NCBI GenBank assembly: GCA_947627745.1
Contig: CANQXH010000015.1
Coordinates: 1 to 34,690, forward strand
Length of the DNA: 34,690 bases
Source: an uncultured Oscillospiraceae bacterium
GTDB lineage: Bacteria; Bacillota; Clostridia; Oscillospirales; Oscillospiraceae
Direction: 5' to 3'
Shown here one piece after another: positions 1 through 7,497 of this stretch (the stretch's first letter is position 1; the number at the start of each line of letters is the position of its first letter). The position numbers and the translations under genes were made by a program. The notes beneath the pieces were generated by a model. The model saw nothing but the letters and a program-made list of their open reading frames with translations, was not told the origin of the DNA and searched no databases.

Positions 1-837
1 GATGGGATCCTTGGCCATGGTACGCACCATCTCCCCGGTGAGGGTCCCCGGCGCGGAGACGCCGATGAACACATCCGCCCCCCGGATCACCTCCGCCAGC
101 GTGCCCCGCTCCCGGGCCCGGTTGGTCAGCTCCGCCATTTCCGCCTTCACCGGGTTCAGACCCGGACGGCCGGAATAAATGGCCCCCTGCCGGTCTGTCA
201 TCACCACGTTTTTCAGCCCCAGGGACAGCAGCAGTCGAATAATGGCGATCCCCGCCGCCCCGGCCCCGGAGGTGACGATCTTGACCTCCTCCAGGCGCTT
301 GCCCACCAGCTTCAGGGCGTTCATCAGCCCCGCCAGGGTGATGACGGCGGTGCCGTGCTGGTCGTCGTGAAAAATGGGGATGTCGCAGCGCCGCTTCAGC
401 TTCCGTTCAATTTCAAAGCACCGGGGGGCGGAGATGTCCTCCAGATTCACCCCGCCGAAGCTGCCGGCAAGCAGCGCCACGGTGTTCACGATCTCGTCCA
501 CATCCTTGGAGCGGACGCACAGGGGGATGGCGTCCACATCTCCGAAGGCTTTAAAGAGGACGCACTTGCCCTCCATCACCGGCATCCCGGCCTCGGGGCC
601 GATGTCCCCCAGGCCCAGGACGGCGGTGCCGTCGGTGACCACGGCCACGGTGTTCCACCGCCGGGTCAGGGCGAAGCTGAGACTTGGATCCTTCTGAATT
701 TCCAGGCAGGGCGCGGCCACGCCGGGGGTGTAGGCCAGGCTCAGGGCCTCCTTGGAATCCACCGCCGCCCGGGCGGTGACCTCCAGCTTGCCCCGGAGGG
801 CGTAGTGGAGCTTTAGGGACTCTTTCGCGTAATCCAT
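1..837 (-). CDS. NAD(P)-dependent malic enzyme, 5' part (truncated by window edge)
   Basis: Oxidatively decarboxylates malate to pyruvate with reduction of NAD(P); cytosolic central metabolism. The 279 codons in the window read from an ATG at 837 and stay open to base 1, so the C-terminus is missing. Visible family signatures are YTPGVA near residue 37, the malate-site stretch LGLGDIGPEAGMPVMEGK, the DDQHGTA motif, and then a dinucleotide-binding fold beginning VTSGAGAAGIA. This is the short bacterial form that starts directly at the malic N domain. The start is backed by an AGGTAA-type ribosome binding site and a minus-strand promoter at 892-919. It is transcribed away from the neighbouring zinc-ribbon gene and appears to be the first gene of its transcript. 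Cofactor preference cannot be judged from this part. Confidence 0.95.
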   Translation of the reverse strand, partial: MDYAKESLKLHYALRGKLEVTARAAVDSKEALSLAYTPGVAAPCLEIQKDPSLSFALTRRWNTVAVVTDGTAVLGLGDIGPEAGMPVMEGKCVLFKAFGDVDAIPLCVRSKDVDEIVNTVALLAGSFGGVNLEDISAPRCFEIERKLKRRCDIPIFHDDQHGTAVITLAGLMNALKLVGKRLEEVKIVTSGAGAAGIAIIRLLLSLGLKNVVMTDRQGAIYSGRPGLNPVKAEMAELTNRARERGTLAEVIRGADVFIGVSAPGTLTGEMVRTMAKDPI

Positions 838-891
838 GGAAATTACCTCGTACTTTCAGTCTTGGGAGGGAAATGGCCCCATTCCCGGTAC

Positions 892-919
892 ATCATACCA
901 TAATCCCCCGAAAACGCAA
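892..919 (-). promoter_or_regulatory. SigA-type promoter for malic enzyme
   Basis: On the minus strand TTGCGT (919-914), a 16-base spacer and TATGAT (897-892) lie about 55 bases upstream of the malic enzyme start. The match is good except for the -35 box, which agrees at four of six bases. Confidence 0.6.
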
Positions 920-1002
920 CCGCTTTTTTCAAAAATTCGGGAATTTCTCCGGATCCCGGGGGCTGGGCCTGTGAACAATATGTGAATCTTTGGAGGTTTG
1001 TG

Positions 1003-1030
1003 TTGAATTTCCGAGGATTTGCAATATAAT
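1003..1030 (+). promoter_or_regulatory. SigA-type promoter for the zinc-ribbon membrane protein
   Basis: TTGAAT (1003-1008), 16-base spacer, perfect TATAAT (1025-1030). The -10 box overlaps the upstream in-frame ATG at 1029, so translation cannot begin there. This favours the ATG at 1062. Confidence 0.7.
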
Positions 1031-1061
1031 GGAGGTATTCCGATGGGTAAGGTGGTATTGC

Positions 1062-1490
1062 ATGGACGGGCAAGGCGGCTGGTTCCGGAGGATCGCCGCC
1101 CGGCTGCGGGGCGGCCTCCGGCGGTTTATGGAGGGGCGGCACGGAACGGACCGGCTGACGCTGGCGATATTGTGCGTCGGCGCGGCGTTGAGCCTGGTAG
1201 GGGTGCTGGTGCAGTTGTTCGGCGCCTGGAGCCCCACCTGGAACGCGGTGCTGACGCTGATTTCCTACGCGCTGATGGTTCTGGCGGTTTACCGCACTCT
1301 GTCCCGGGACACCTACCGGCGGTATCGGGAAAACCAGTGGTTCTGCCAACTTTTGGACCGGCTGAAGGACCGGAAGAACCGCCATTTCAAGTGCCCCAAG
1401 TGCCGGCAGATCATGCGGGTGCCCCGAGGCTCGGGGAAGGTGACCATCACCTGCACCAAGTGCGGCGAAAAATTCGACCGCAAAGCTTAA
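1062..1490 (+). CDS. Small membrane protein with C-terminal zinc ribbon (hypothetical)
   Basis: A 142-residue protein of unknown function. It has a basic N-terminus, two hydrophobic segments at about residues 32-52 and 60-78 that probably form a membrane hairpin, a charged linker rich in Arg and Lys, and a C-terminal four-cysteine zinc ribbon (CPKC and CTKC pairs). The ribbon type resembles the MJ0042-like finger-of-four-cysteines fold. The start at 1062 is chosen because AAGGTGG sits six bases upstream and the promoter -10 box overlaps the earlier ATG. The gene stands alone: malic enzyme is divergent and the repeat region with its terminator follows 10 bases after the stop. It could tether a nucleic-acid- or protein-binding ribbon to the membrane, but that is only a guess from its shape. 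Confidence 0.8.
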   Translation: MDGQGGWFRRIAARLRGGLRRFMEGRHGTDRLTLAILCVGAALSLVGVLVQLFGAWSPTWNAVLTLISYALMVLAVYRTLSRDTYRRYRENQWFCQLLDRLKDRKNRHFKCPKCRQIMRVPRGSGKVTITCTKCGEKFDRKA

Positions 1491-1500
1491 TTAAACCTAA

Positions 1501-1530
1501 AGGCAGGAGGACCCCTCCTGCCTACCTTTT
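1501..1530 (+). terminator. Rho-independent terminator, outer end of left repeat arm
   Basis: AGGCAGGAGG and CCTCCTGCCT form a perfect 10-bp stem around a 3-base loop (1501-1523), followed by a T-rich stretch. It lies 10 bases past the zinc-ribbon gene stop and also forms the outer end of the left inverted repeat. Confidence 0.8.
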
Positions 1531-1649
1531 AATTTTGGTGCATCCCACGCTGTGGATGCTCCCCCTAGCCCTGCCGGGGGCCTTACTTTCTTGTTTCGGC
1601 AAGAAAGTAAGCAAAGAAGCCGACCAAAGGGGCGCTTCGAGCAAAGGCG
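1501..1649 (+). repeat. Left arm of a large imperfect inverted repeat
   Basis: Read 5' to 3', this arm matches the reverse complement of 2068-2228 in the same order: outer hairpin, a block containing TTTTGGTGCATCCC, a GGTGCTCCCCC-like block, the hairpin TACTTTCTTG/CAAGAAAGTA, AAAGAA, and an inner 21-base block (1629-1649) identical to the complement of 2068-2088. Blocks are separated by diverged stretches, as expected of two old copies of one dispersed element. Confidence 0.85.
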
Positions 1650-2067
1650 CCCCCTTTGGAAACCCCCGCCGCTCCCCAATATTGCGTAAAAGCGGAGAAC
1701 ATATATGGGCTTACGGCTTTTTAACGTAGATATGCAAAACTTAAAGTGCAGCGTGAAAAATGGTGCTTTGCGTTGTTATCTGCACTGTCAGTAAATGGCG
1801 GTTGCACCAAAATAGAAGTAGAAGACTTACTAAATTACCACTGCACCGATTAAGAAACTCCACTAGTACAATCTACCAATCAGCGCTTAGCAAAATTTGG
1901 AACGCTGCATAATCGGTTTCGTACATTCACGGTAGACGGGCCGAAGGCCACCATCGAATTCCCCCCAGCGCCTCCGGCGAGGCGGCTGGGGGGTCCTTAG
2001 GGGGTGGTGCTCCGCGCAGCGAATCAAAAAAATTCATGATTGCCGGTGGCAATCATACCTCAATATA
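1650..2067. other. Non-coding spacer between the inverted repeat arms
   Basis: About 420 bases with no supportable gene. The part around 1690-1950 is clearly AT-richer than the surroundings. At 1803-1822 a stretch beginning TTGCACCAAAATA resembles the arm segment at 2177-2200, suggesting a third broken copy. A strong palindrome sits at 1961-1993 (CCCCCCAGC paired with GCTGGGGGG). Confidence 0.6.
2026..2056 (-). terminator. Minus-strand terminator inside the spacer
   Basis: On the minus strand ATGATTGCC, a 3-base loop and GGCAATCAT make a perfect 9-bp stem (2056-2036), followed by seven T residues (2032-2026). It would stop read-through from the rqcH operon. Confidence 0.65.
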
Positions 2068-2228
2068 CGCCTTTGCTCGAAGCGCCCCCCTAAGCTGATT
2101 TCTTTGGGTACTTTCTTGCTCAGCGGCAAGAAAGTACCTCCCCCGGAAGGGGTCGGGGGAGCACCTCCAACGGGGGATGCACCAAAATAAGAAGGTAGGC
2201 AGGAGCATTTCTGCTCCCGCCTGCCCGA
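2068..2228 (-). repeat. Right arm of the large imperfect inverted repeat
   Basis: This is the minus-strand counterpart of 1501-1649. The hairpin GTACTTTCTTG/CAAGAAAGTAC is perfect here, and the outer end again carries a GC-rich hairpin. The arms point towards each other, so each neighbouring gene (zinc-ribbon on plus, rqcH on minus) runs into an outer hairpin. Confidence 0.85.
2181..2225 (-). terminator. Terminator of the rqcH operon, outer end of right repeat arm
   Basis: On the minus strand GGCAGG..GGAGCA, a 4-base loop and TGCTCC..GCCT form a stem (2225-2197), followed by a T-rich tract (2192-2181). It lies about 55 bases beyond the rqcH stop. Confidence 0.7.
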
Positions 2229-2278
2229 AAAGGTATTTTTAACCCACCCACCCCGCGGAGGTGGCTCTCAGCGCCACC

Positions 2279-3985
2279 TTAAATCGACGTTTTGGGGTTG
2301 ACGAACACCGTCCGGTAGGTGTGATAGATCACCATCCCCGGCCGGCCGGAGGCCGGCTTTTTGATGGCCTTGACCCGGGTGACGTCCACCGGCACATTCT
2401 GCCCCTGGGCGGCCTGGGAGTGTCCCGCCGCCAGCTCCGCCGCCTGGGTGACCGCCTCATCCGGCGGCTCCGCCCCGGCGCACACCAGGATCACATGACT
2501 TCCCGGCACCTTCTGGGCGTGGAGCCACAGATCGTCCTTTCGGGCCAGCCGGAAGGTCAGCTCGTCGTTCTGCCGGTTGTTCCGGCCCACATAGATGGCG
2601 TAGCCCTCCGCCGTGACGAACCGCAGGGGCGCCGTGGGCTTCTGGCGGAGCCGCTTTTTTCCGCTCTCCTGCCGCAGATACCCGCCGGCGCGGAGCTCCT
2701 GGCGAATTTCCTCCAGCTCCTGCTCCGTCTGGGCCCGGCTGAGCTCCTCCAGGACGCTTTGAAGATACCCAAGCTCCTCCCGCCCCAGGGCCAGCTGATG
2801 GGTCAGCTCCTTTTCGGCGTTTTTCTTCCGGGCGTAGTCCTTGTAGAATTTGGCCGCGTTCTGCTGGGGACTGAGCAGGGGGGACAGGGGGATGGAGATG
2901 ACAGGCATCTTTTCGTCATAAAAATCCTCCGCCTCCAAGGTCTTCTGCCCCTTCACCGCCCGGTGGAGGTTGGCGGTGACGATGTCCCCCAGCTGCCGGA
3001 GCCGCTCCCGGTCCTTTGCCTCCGCCAGCTCCTTTTCCTGGGCCGCCAGCTTCCGGGCCAGCCGCTGACACAGATTGGTCACGGTTTTCCGCACGGCCTG
3101 GCTCTTTTGCCGCATGGCGTCCTTTGCCCCCCGCTCCCCGTAAGCCAAATCCAGCAGGGCGGAGAAGCTCTCCGCCTTTTGAGCCGGGCCGTACTGCCGG
3201 AGAGGCAGCCAGGAGAACTGCCCAACGCTTCCGTCGGGCCGGAGGGTGTACCAGGGCCCGGGGGCCTGGCGGAAGAAGGCGGCCAGCCGCGCCCCCAGAT
3301 CCTCCCCGGCAGTGCCGGAGAGCCGGGCGTCCACATCCCCCGCCGCCACCAGCGCCGCCTCCCGGCACACCAGGGGGGACACGCCGCCCAGGCGGTCCAT
3401 CAGCCGGTCCGCAAGCCGGTCCGGCCCGGGACCGTGGAGTAATTCGTCAAATTCTTCCCCCGTCATTTGGACGGGGTTTAATTTTTCCACCGGGTCCGGG
3501 GGCTGGTAGTAGAGCCCCGGCAGGGCCTGCCGCTTGGCGGCGGCATCCAGCCCCACCCGGCGCAGGCAGTCCAAGATCCGCCCGTCGGGCCCCAGGAGGT
3601 AGAGGTTGCAGGTCCGGCCCATCAGCTCCGCCACCAGCTTTTTTTCCACAGGGAACCCCATTTCGTCGGTGCAGTCGAAGGTCAGCTCCACCGCCCGCTC
3701 CATTGGAAGCTGCCGGAGCTTTGCCAATTTGGCCCCTAAAAGGTGCTTGCGCAGCAGCATGCACAGCATGGGGGGCTTGTCGGGGTTTTCCGGGGCCCCC
3801 TCCGTCAGATAGAGCCGGGGGGCGGCGGGATCGGCGGCGATGAGCAGCTTTTCCCGGGTGGCGCCCTTCAGGTGCAGCACAAACACGTCCCGGGTGGGTT
3901 GGTGGATCTTATCCACCCGGCTGCCCACAATTTTCGGCTCCATTTCCGCCACCAGGGCGGCGAGAAATCCGGCGTCAAAGGCCAT
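2279..3985 (-). CDS. rqcH: Rqc2 homologue RqcH (NFACT protein)
   Basis: Bacterial ribosome quality control factor: it binds stalled 50S subunits carrying peptidyl-tRNA and adds C-terminal alanine tails that mark the nascent chain for degradation. It was formerly annotated as a fibronectin-binding protein. The protein has 568 residues, the normal family length. It shows an NFACT-N domain (about 1-260, beginning MAFDAGFLAALV), a central helical coiled-coil part (about 270-440) and the C-terminal NFACT-R/DUF814 domain with YVGRNNRQND and DLWLHAQKVPGSHVI. The start at 3985 follows a GGAGGC site and matches the family N-terminus; the open frame extends further upstream but overlaps mrnC. The first 11 bases overlap the mrnC 3' end, so the two are probably translationally coupled. 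The usual Asp-Arg pair of NFACT-N appears here as Glu96-Arg97. Confidence 0.93.
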   Translation of the reverse strand: MAFDAGFLAALVAEMEPKIVGSRVDKIHQPTRDVFVLHLKGATREKLLIAADPAAPRLYLTEGAPENPDKPPMLCMLLRKHLLGAKLAKLRQLPMERAVELTFDCTDEMGFPVEKKLVAELMGRTCNLYLLGPDGRILDCLRRVGLDAAAKRQALPGLYYQPPDPVEKLNPVQMTGEEFDELLHGPGPDRLADRLMDRLGGVSPLVCREAALVAAGDVDARLSGTAGEDLGARLAAFFRQAPGPWYTLRPDGSVGQFSWLPLRQYGPAQKAESFSALLDLAYGERGAKDAMRQKSQAVRKTVTNLCQRLARKLAAQEKELAEAKDRERLRQLGDIVTANLHRAVKGQKTLEAEDFYDEKMPVISIPLSPLLSPQQNAAKFYKDYARKKNAEKELTHQLALGREELGYLQSVLEELSRAQTEQELEEIRQELRAGGYLRQESGKKRLRQKPTAPLRFVTAEGYAIYVGRNNRQNDELTFRLARKDDLWLHAQKVPGSHVILVCAGAEPPDEAVTQAAELAAGHSQAAQGQNVPVDVTRVKAIKKPASGRPGMVIYHTYRTVFVNPKTSI

Positions 3986-4388
3986 GGCCCGCCTCCATTC
4001 CCGCGGCGAACAGCTCGTTGAGCCGCCGGGTCCTACCCAGGAGGAACAGGGCCCCGAACAGGGTCTCCAGGCCCGTTGCCAGGGCGTACTCCTGTGCCGT
4101 GGCGGACTTGGGGGCGGCATGGGTGTGGGTGTTTTTTCCCCGGCGGAGGAAGTCCGCCTCCTCCTCGGTCAGCAGGGGCAAAATGGCCTGGGCAAATCGG
4201 GCCTGGGCCGTGGCCTTTACCAGGGAAACGGAATCGTCGTGGAGGCGACGCGCCGTCTTGTCCCCCTGGGCGCAGAGATAGGCCCGGCACAGCAGCTCGT
4301 AGACCCCGTCCCCCATGTGGGCCAGGCCCAGATTGGAGATGGCGTCCACCTCCCGCCGGGAAAGGGACAGGGAAAAGTAATCAGTCAT
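3975..4388 (-). CDS. mrnC: Mini-ribonuclease III
   Basis: A dimeric RNase III-like enzyme without a double-stranded RNA-binding domain that, in Bacillus, trims 23S rRNA precursor ends. The 137 residues match the family length. The N-terminal signature NLGLAHMGDGVYELLCR holds the catalytic aspartate (Asp27), and the C-terminal stretch EYALATGLETLFGALFLLG corresponds to the second acidic motif. A GAGGA site precedes the ATG at 4388. The gene overlaps the upstream aminotransferase by 8 bases and the downstream rqcH by 11 bases, so it lies inside a strongly coupled operon. Placing it next to rqcH joins rRNA maturation with ribosome rescue. In many Firmicutes mrnC lies behind cysS instead. Confidence 0.93.
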   Translation of the reverse strand: MTDYFSLSLSRREVDAISNLGLAHMGDGVYELLCRAYLCAQGDKTARRLHDDSVSLVKATAQARFAQAILPLLTEEEADFLRRGKNTHTHAAPKSATAQEYALATGLETLFGALFLLGRTRRLNELFAAGMEAGHGL

Positions 4389-5571
4389 GGGCTGTTTCCT
4401 CGATTAGCTGCCGAAACACCGGCAGGCTTCCGGTGATTTGCGCCATGGGAACGCAGTAGCACAGCCGGAAATAGCCGGGGCAGCCGAACCCATCCCCGGG
4501 CACCACCAGCAGGTCCTTTGCCTTGGCCCGGTCGGAGAAGGCCTGGGCGTCGCCCCCCGGGGCCTTGACGAAGAGATAGAAGGCCCCCTGGGGGTCCGCC
4601 ATCTCGTAGCCCATCTCCGCCAGACCCCCGGCCAGCGCCCGGCGGTTCCGGTCATAAGCCTCCAGGTCCGGCCGCAGATGGGCGCACCGGGCAATGACCT
4701 TCTGGATCAGGCTGGGGGCGCAGACGTGGCCGATGGCCCGGGAGGCCCCGGCCACGGCGGCGTAAAGCCGCTTACTGTCCGCTGCCGCCGCCGGGACGTA
4801 GACATAGCCGATCCGCTCCCCCGGCAGAGACAGGGACTTGGAATAGGAGTAGCACACCACCGTGTCCCGGTACAGCTTGGGCAGGAAGGGGACCTCCGCC
4901 CCGTCGTAGACCAGCTCCCGGTAGGGCTCGTCGGAGATCAGGTAGATGGGGTGGCCGAACTGCCCGGCCTTCCGGGTCAGCAGGGCGGCCAAACGCTCCA
5001 GCGTCTCCCGGGAATAGACGGTGCCGGCGGGGTTATTGGGGGAGTTGACGATGACGGCGGCGGTGTTGGGGCTCAGCATCGCGTCCAAAGCCTCCAGATC
5101 GATCTGGAACCCTGGAATTTCCGGGGGCACCGCCCGGAACACGGCCCCGGCCCCCTCCACGAACACCTTGTATTCGGGGAAATAGGGGGCAATGGCCAAA
5201 ATCTCCTCCCCAGGGCAGGCCAGGGCCCGAGCCACCGCCGCCAGCTCCGGGGCGGCGCCGCAGCCCAGGAACAGCTCGCTGGCCTGGACCCCCGCCTGGA
5301 ACCGGGCGTTGAGGTCGGCGGCAATGGCTTCCCGGGCGGCCAGATCCCCCACGGCGGAGGTATAGCCGTGGACCTCCAGGCTGGAGGTGTCCTCCAAGAT
5401 CTCCCGGATGGCCCGGTTCACCTCCGGCGGGGAGGGGATGGAGGGGTTGCCCAGGCTGTAATCGTAGACCCGCTCGGGGCCCACCACCGCCGCCCGGGCC
5501 CGGCCGTACTCGAACAGGTCCCGAATCACGGAGCGGGTGGCCCCCAGGGCGTAGGATGTTTCGTTGATCAT
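4381..5571 (-). CDS. Pyridoxal-phosphate aminotransferase, class I/II
   Basis: A 396-residue fold-type I aminotransferase, cytosolic. PLP-site residues are visible: Asn180 in VNSPNNPAG, Asp214 and Tyr217 in ISDEPY, the Schiff-base lysine Lys245 in SYSKSLSLPGERIGY, and a C-terminal FRLCYC stretch carrying the substrate-carboxylate arginine. The sequence resembles the aspartate aminotransferase-like subgroup common in Clostridia, but the amino donor cannot be fixed from sequence alone. AAGGAGA precedes the ATG at 5571. It starts 13 bases after the GH3 gene and overlaps mrnC by 8 bases, which places it in the same transcript. It may supply aspartate, alanine or aromatic amino acids; the context does not settle which. 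Confidence 0.9.
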   Translation of the reverse strand: MINETSYALGATRSVIRDLFEYGRARAAVVGPERVYDYSLGNPSIPSPPEVNRAIREILEDTSSLEVHGYTSAVGDLAAREAIAADLNARFQAGVQASELFLGCGAAPELAAVARALACPGEEILAIAPYFPEYKVFVEGAGAVFRAVPPEIPGFQIDLEALDAMLSPNTAAVIVNSPNNPAGTVYSRETLERLAALLTRKAGQFGHPIYLISDEPYRELVYDGAEVPFLPKLYRDTVVCYSYSKSLSLPGERIGYVYVPAAAADSKRLYAAVAGASRAIGHVCAPSLIQKVIARCAHLRPDLEAYDRNRRALAGGLAEMGYEMADPQGAFYLFVKAPGGDAQAFSDRAKAKDLLVVPGDGFGCPGYFRLCYCVPMAQITGSLPVFRQLIEETAHD

Positions 5572-5584
5572 AGCGTTCTCCTTT

Positions 5585-6802
5585 TCACACGGGCAGGATG
5601 CCCAGTTGGATTTTGTAGTTCAGGATCCGCTCCACGCTCTCCCGAATCCGGTCCAGGGTCAGCCGCCCGGAATCCAGGGCGGAGAGGATTCCTTCCATGG
5701 CCTGGGGCAGATCCTCCGGCATCAGCAGCAGGTCGCACCCGGCCTCCAGAGCGGCCACCGCCGCCTCCTCGGGGGTGTAATACTGGGTAATGGCCCCCAT
5801 GGCCAGGGAATCGGTCACCACCAGGCCGGAAAAGCCCAGCTCCCCCCGGAGAATGTCCGTGACCACCGTCCGGGACATGGTGGCGGGGGTATCGTCCCCG
5901 GTGAGGGCCGGGGCGCTGATGTGGCCCACCATCACCAGATCCCCCTCCCCAGCCAAGGCGAAGGGCAGCCATTCGCAGGATCGCATCTCCTCCCGGCCGC
6001 GGTTCGTCACCGCCATGCCGGTGTGGCTGTCCTCCCCGGTGTCCCCGTGGCCGGGGAAGTGCTTGAAGGTGGGGAGTATCCCCGCCTCCCGCAGCCCCCG
6101 GGCGAAGGCGGCGGCCATCTGTGCGGCAATCTCCGGGTCGGAAGAAAAGGCCCGGCTGCCGATCACCGGGTTGTCCGGATTGGTGTTCACATCCGCCACA
6201 GGGGCAAAGTCCAGGTTGAAGCCATAGTCCTTGAGATAGCCCCCGATGGTACGGCCCATCTCGTAGGCGTCCTCCGGGACGCCAAGGCCCACCGCGGCGG
6301 CGCTTTTATATTTGGGCAGGTCGAAGCCGTACTTGTTCGCCAGCCGGGCAACATTGCCGCCCTCCTCGTCCACTCCCAAAAACAGGGGGATTTTTCCCAT
6401 TTCCCCCAGCCCGCCGGTGAGGGACCGGAGCTGGTCGGGGTCCTGGATATTGTCCCCAAAGAGGATCACGCCCCCCACGGGGTACCGCTCCAGCCCCTGG
6501 GCCAGCACCTCCGTGGCGTAGAGCACGCTGCCGTCGTAGGTCACCAGATCCTCGGGGCAGACCATGAACAGCTGCCCCACCAGCTCCCGGATGGTCATGT
6601 TCTCCATCAGGACCTGGACCGGGTCCGGGGGCAACGTCGTCCCCGGGATGGCCTCCGTGGGCCGATCGGGATCCCCCGCCGTGGACCCGGAGGACGTTCC
6701 GGCAGACGGCGGAGCCTGCGTCGTTTCCGTGGAGGCCGGGCCCGCCGGGAAGCACCCGGCCAGCAGCAGGGCGCACAGCGCCAGGATAAGCAGCTTTTTC
6801 AT
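5585..6802 (-). CDS. Glycoside hydrolase family 3 lipoprotein, beta-N-acetylhexosaminidase-like
   Basis: A 405-residue exported lipoprotein, probably releasing N-acetylglucosamine from peptidoglycan fragments or other beta-linked glycans at the outer face of the membrane. Signal peptide MKKLLILALCALLLAGC has a lipobox with the lipidated Cys17, followed by a Ser/Thr/Pro-rich linker to about residue 60. The GH3 barrel carries the NagZ-type loop FKHFPGHGDTGEDSH (residues 246-260, with the acid/base His-Asp pair typical of NagZ) and the nucleophile Asp331 in VVTDSLAMGA. It has only the barrel and no second GH3 domain, which is typical of NagZ-type enzymes. GGGAGG lies ahead of the ATG. The start overlaps the exonuclease stop by four bases (ATGA). 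It uses the lipoprotein pathway served by lspA further along. Confidence 0.92.
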   Translation of the reverse strand: MKKLLILALCALLLAGCFPAGPASTETTQAPPSAGTSSGSTAGDPDRPTEAIPGTTLPPDPVQVLMENMTIRELVGQLFMVCPEDLVTYDGSVLYATEVLAQGLERYPVGGVILFGDNIQDPDQLRSLTGGLGEMGKIPLFLGVDEEGGNVARLANKYGFDLPKYKSAAAVGLGVPEDAYEMGRTIGGYLKDYGFNLDFAPVADVNTNPDNPVIGSRAFSSDPEIAAQMAAAFARGLREAGILPTFKHFPGHGDTGEDSHTGMAVTNRGREEMRSCEWLPFALAGEGDLVMVGHISAPALTGDDTPATMSRTVVTDILRGELGFSGLVVTDSLAMGAITQYYTPEEAAVAALEAGCDLLLMPEDLPQAMEGILSALDSGRLTLDRIRESVERILNYKIQLGILPV

Positions 6803-7494
6803 ACCCTTGCCTCCCGCTCCTCGTACAGCCGGTGGGTCCGGGAAAAGCTCTGGGGCTTATAGGTCACCGAGGCGATGGGCTTGCCCTCCACGCCGTATTT
6901 GGCGTTGTAGCCGAAGAGATTGATATACTGTTCCAGATCGTCCCGCTCCGCCGCCATGGCCTCCATCACCGCCACGGTGGCCAGCACGTCGTCAATGGCC
7001 CGGTGGGTGTTGGCCACCCGGTCCTGGAGGCCGTAGGCATCGATGGCGTGGGTCAGCCGGTGGGGATAGTCGTGCCGGTCCCGGAACACGGTGAGCAGAT
7101 CCAGCTTGTCCTTGGCCTTTAGAATGGCCGGGTCCCCGCTGCGCAGCAGCAGATAATATAGAAAGCTCAGATCGAAGTGGGCGTTGTAGGCCACCAGCAG
7201 GGTGTTGCCCGCCACCAGCTCGGCAATGTCCCGGCAGACCCGGGTCTTGGGCAGGCCCCGCTCCCGCAGGTCCTGGGTGGAGATGCCCGTGAGCTGCTGG
7301 ATCTTCGCCGGAACGAAGCCTCCGGGGCTCAGAGTCACCAGCTGGTCGTATTTTTGAACTACGGCGGCCTTCCCGTCCCGCGGCTCCACCACCGCGGCGG
7401 CAAATTCGATGATCTCATCCCGGCTGCACAGCAGGCCGGTGGTCTCCGTGTCCAGAATCAGAAGACGGTCGTATTTTGTCAGCAGTGATTTCAT
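6799..7494 (-). CDS. DEDDh 3'-5' exonuclease (DnaQ/PolC-epsilon-like)
   Basis: A 231-residue stand-alone exonuclease of the RNase T/DnaQ family. The metal-binding residues are visible: Asp15 and Glu17 in LILDTETTG, an Asp in AHFDLSF near residue 109, and the His/Asp pair in THRAIDD near 162-166, which makes it the DEDDh subtype. The last 50 residues are an extra tail with no domain I recognise. GGAGG sits 7 bases before the ATG at 7494, inside the end of the CYTH gene, and the stop overlaps the GH3 start. Such proteins may proofread DNA synthesis or trim DNA or RNA ends; substrate specificity cannot be read from sequence. Because no polymerase domain is attached, it is not PolC itself. Confidence 0.9.
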   Translation of the reverse strand: MKSLLTKYDRLLILDTETTGLLCSRDEIIEFAAAVVEPRDGKAAVVQKYDQLVTLSPGGFVPAKIQQLTGISTQDLRERGLPKTRVCRDIAELVAGNTLLVAYNAHFDLSFLYYLLLRSGDPAILKAKDKLDLLTVFRDRHDYPHRLTHAIDAYGLQDRVANTHRAIDDVLATVAVMEAMAAERDDLEQYINLFGYNAKYGVEGKPIASVTYKPQSFSRTHRLYEEREARV

Positions 7495-7497
7495 ATC

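Noticed and set aside
1043-1729. Alternative plus-strand frame starting at ATG 1043 with a good GGAGG site
   Set aside because: It would overlap the zinc-ribbon protein in another frame, has shadow-like composition and runs through the terminator and repeat arm.
3016-3843. Long open frame on the plus strand opposite rqcH
   Set aside because: It is a proline/arginine/glycine-rich shadow of GC-rich rqcH codons, lacks a ribosome binding site and matches no family.
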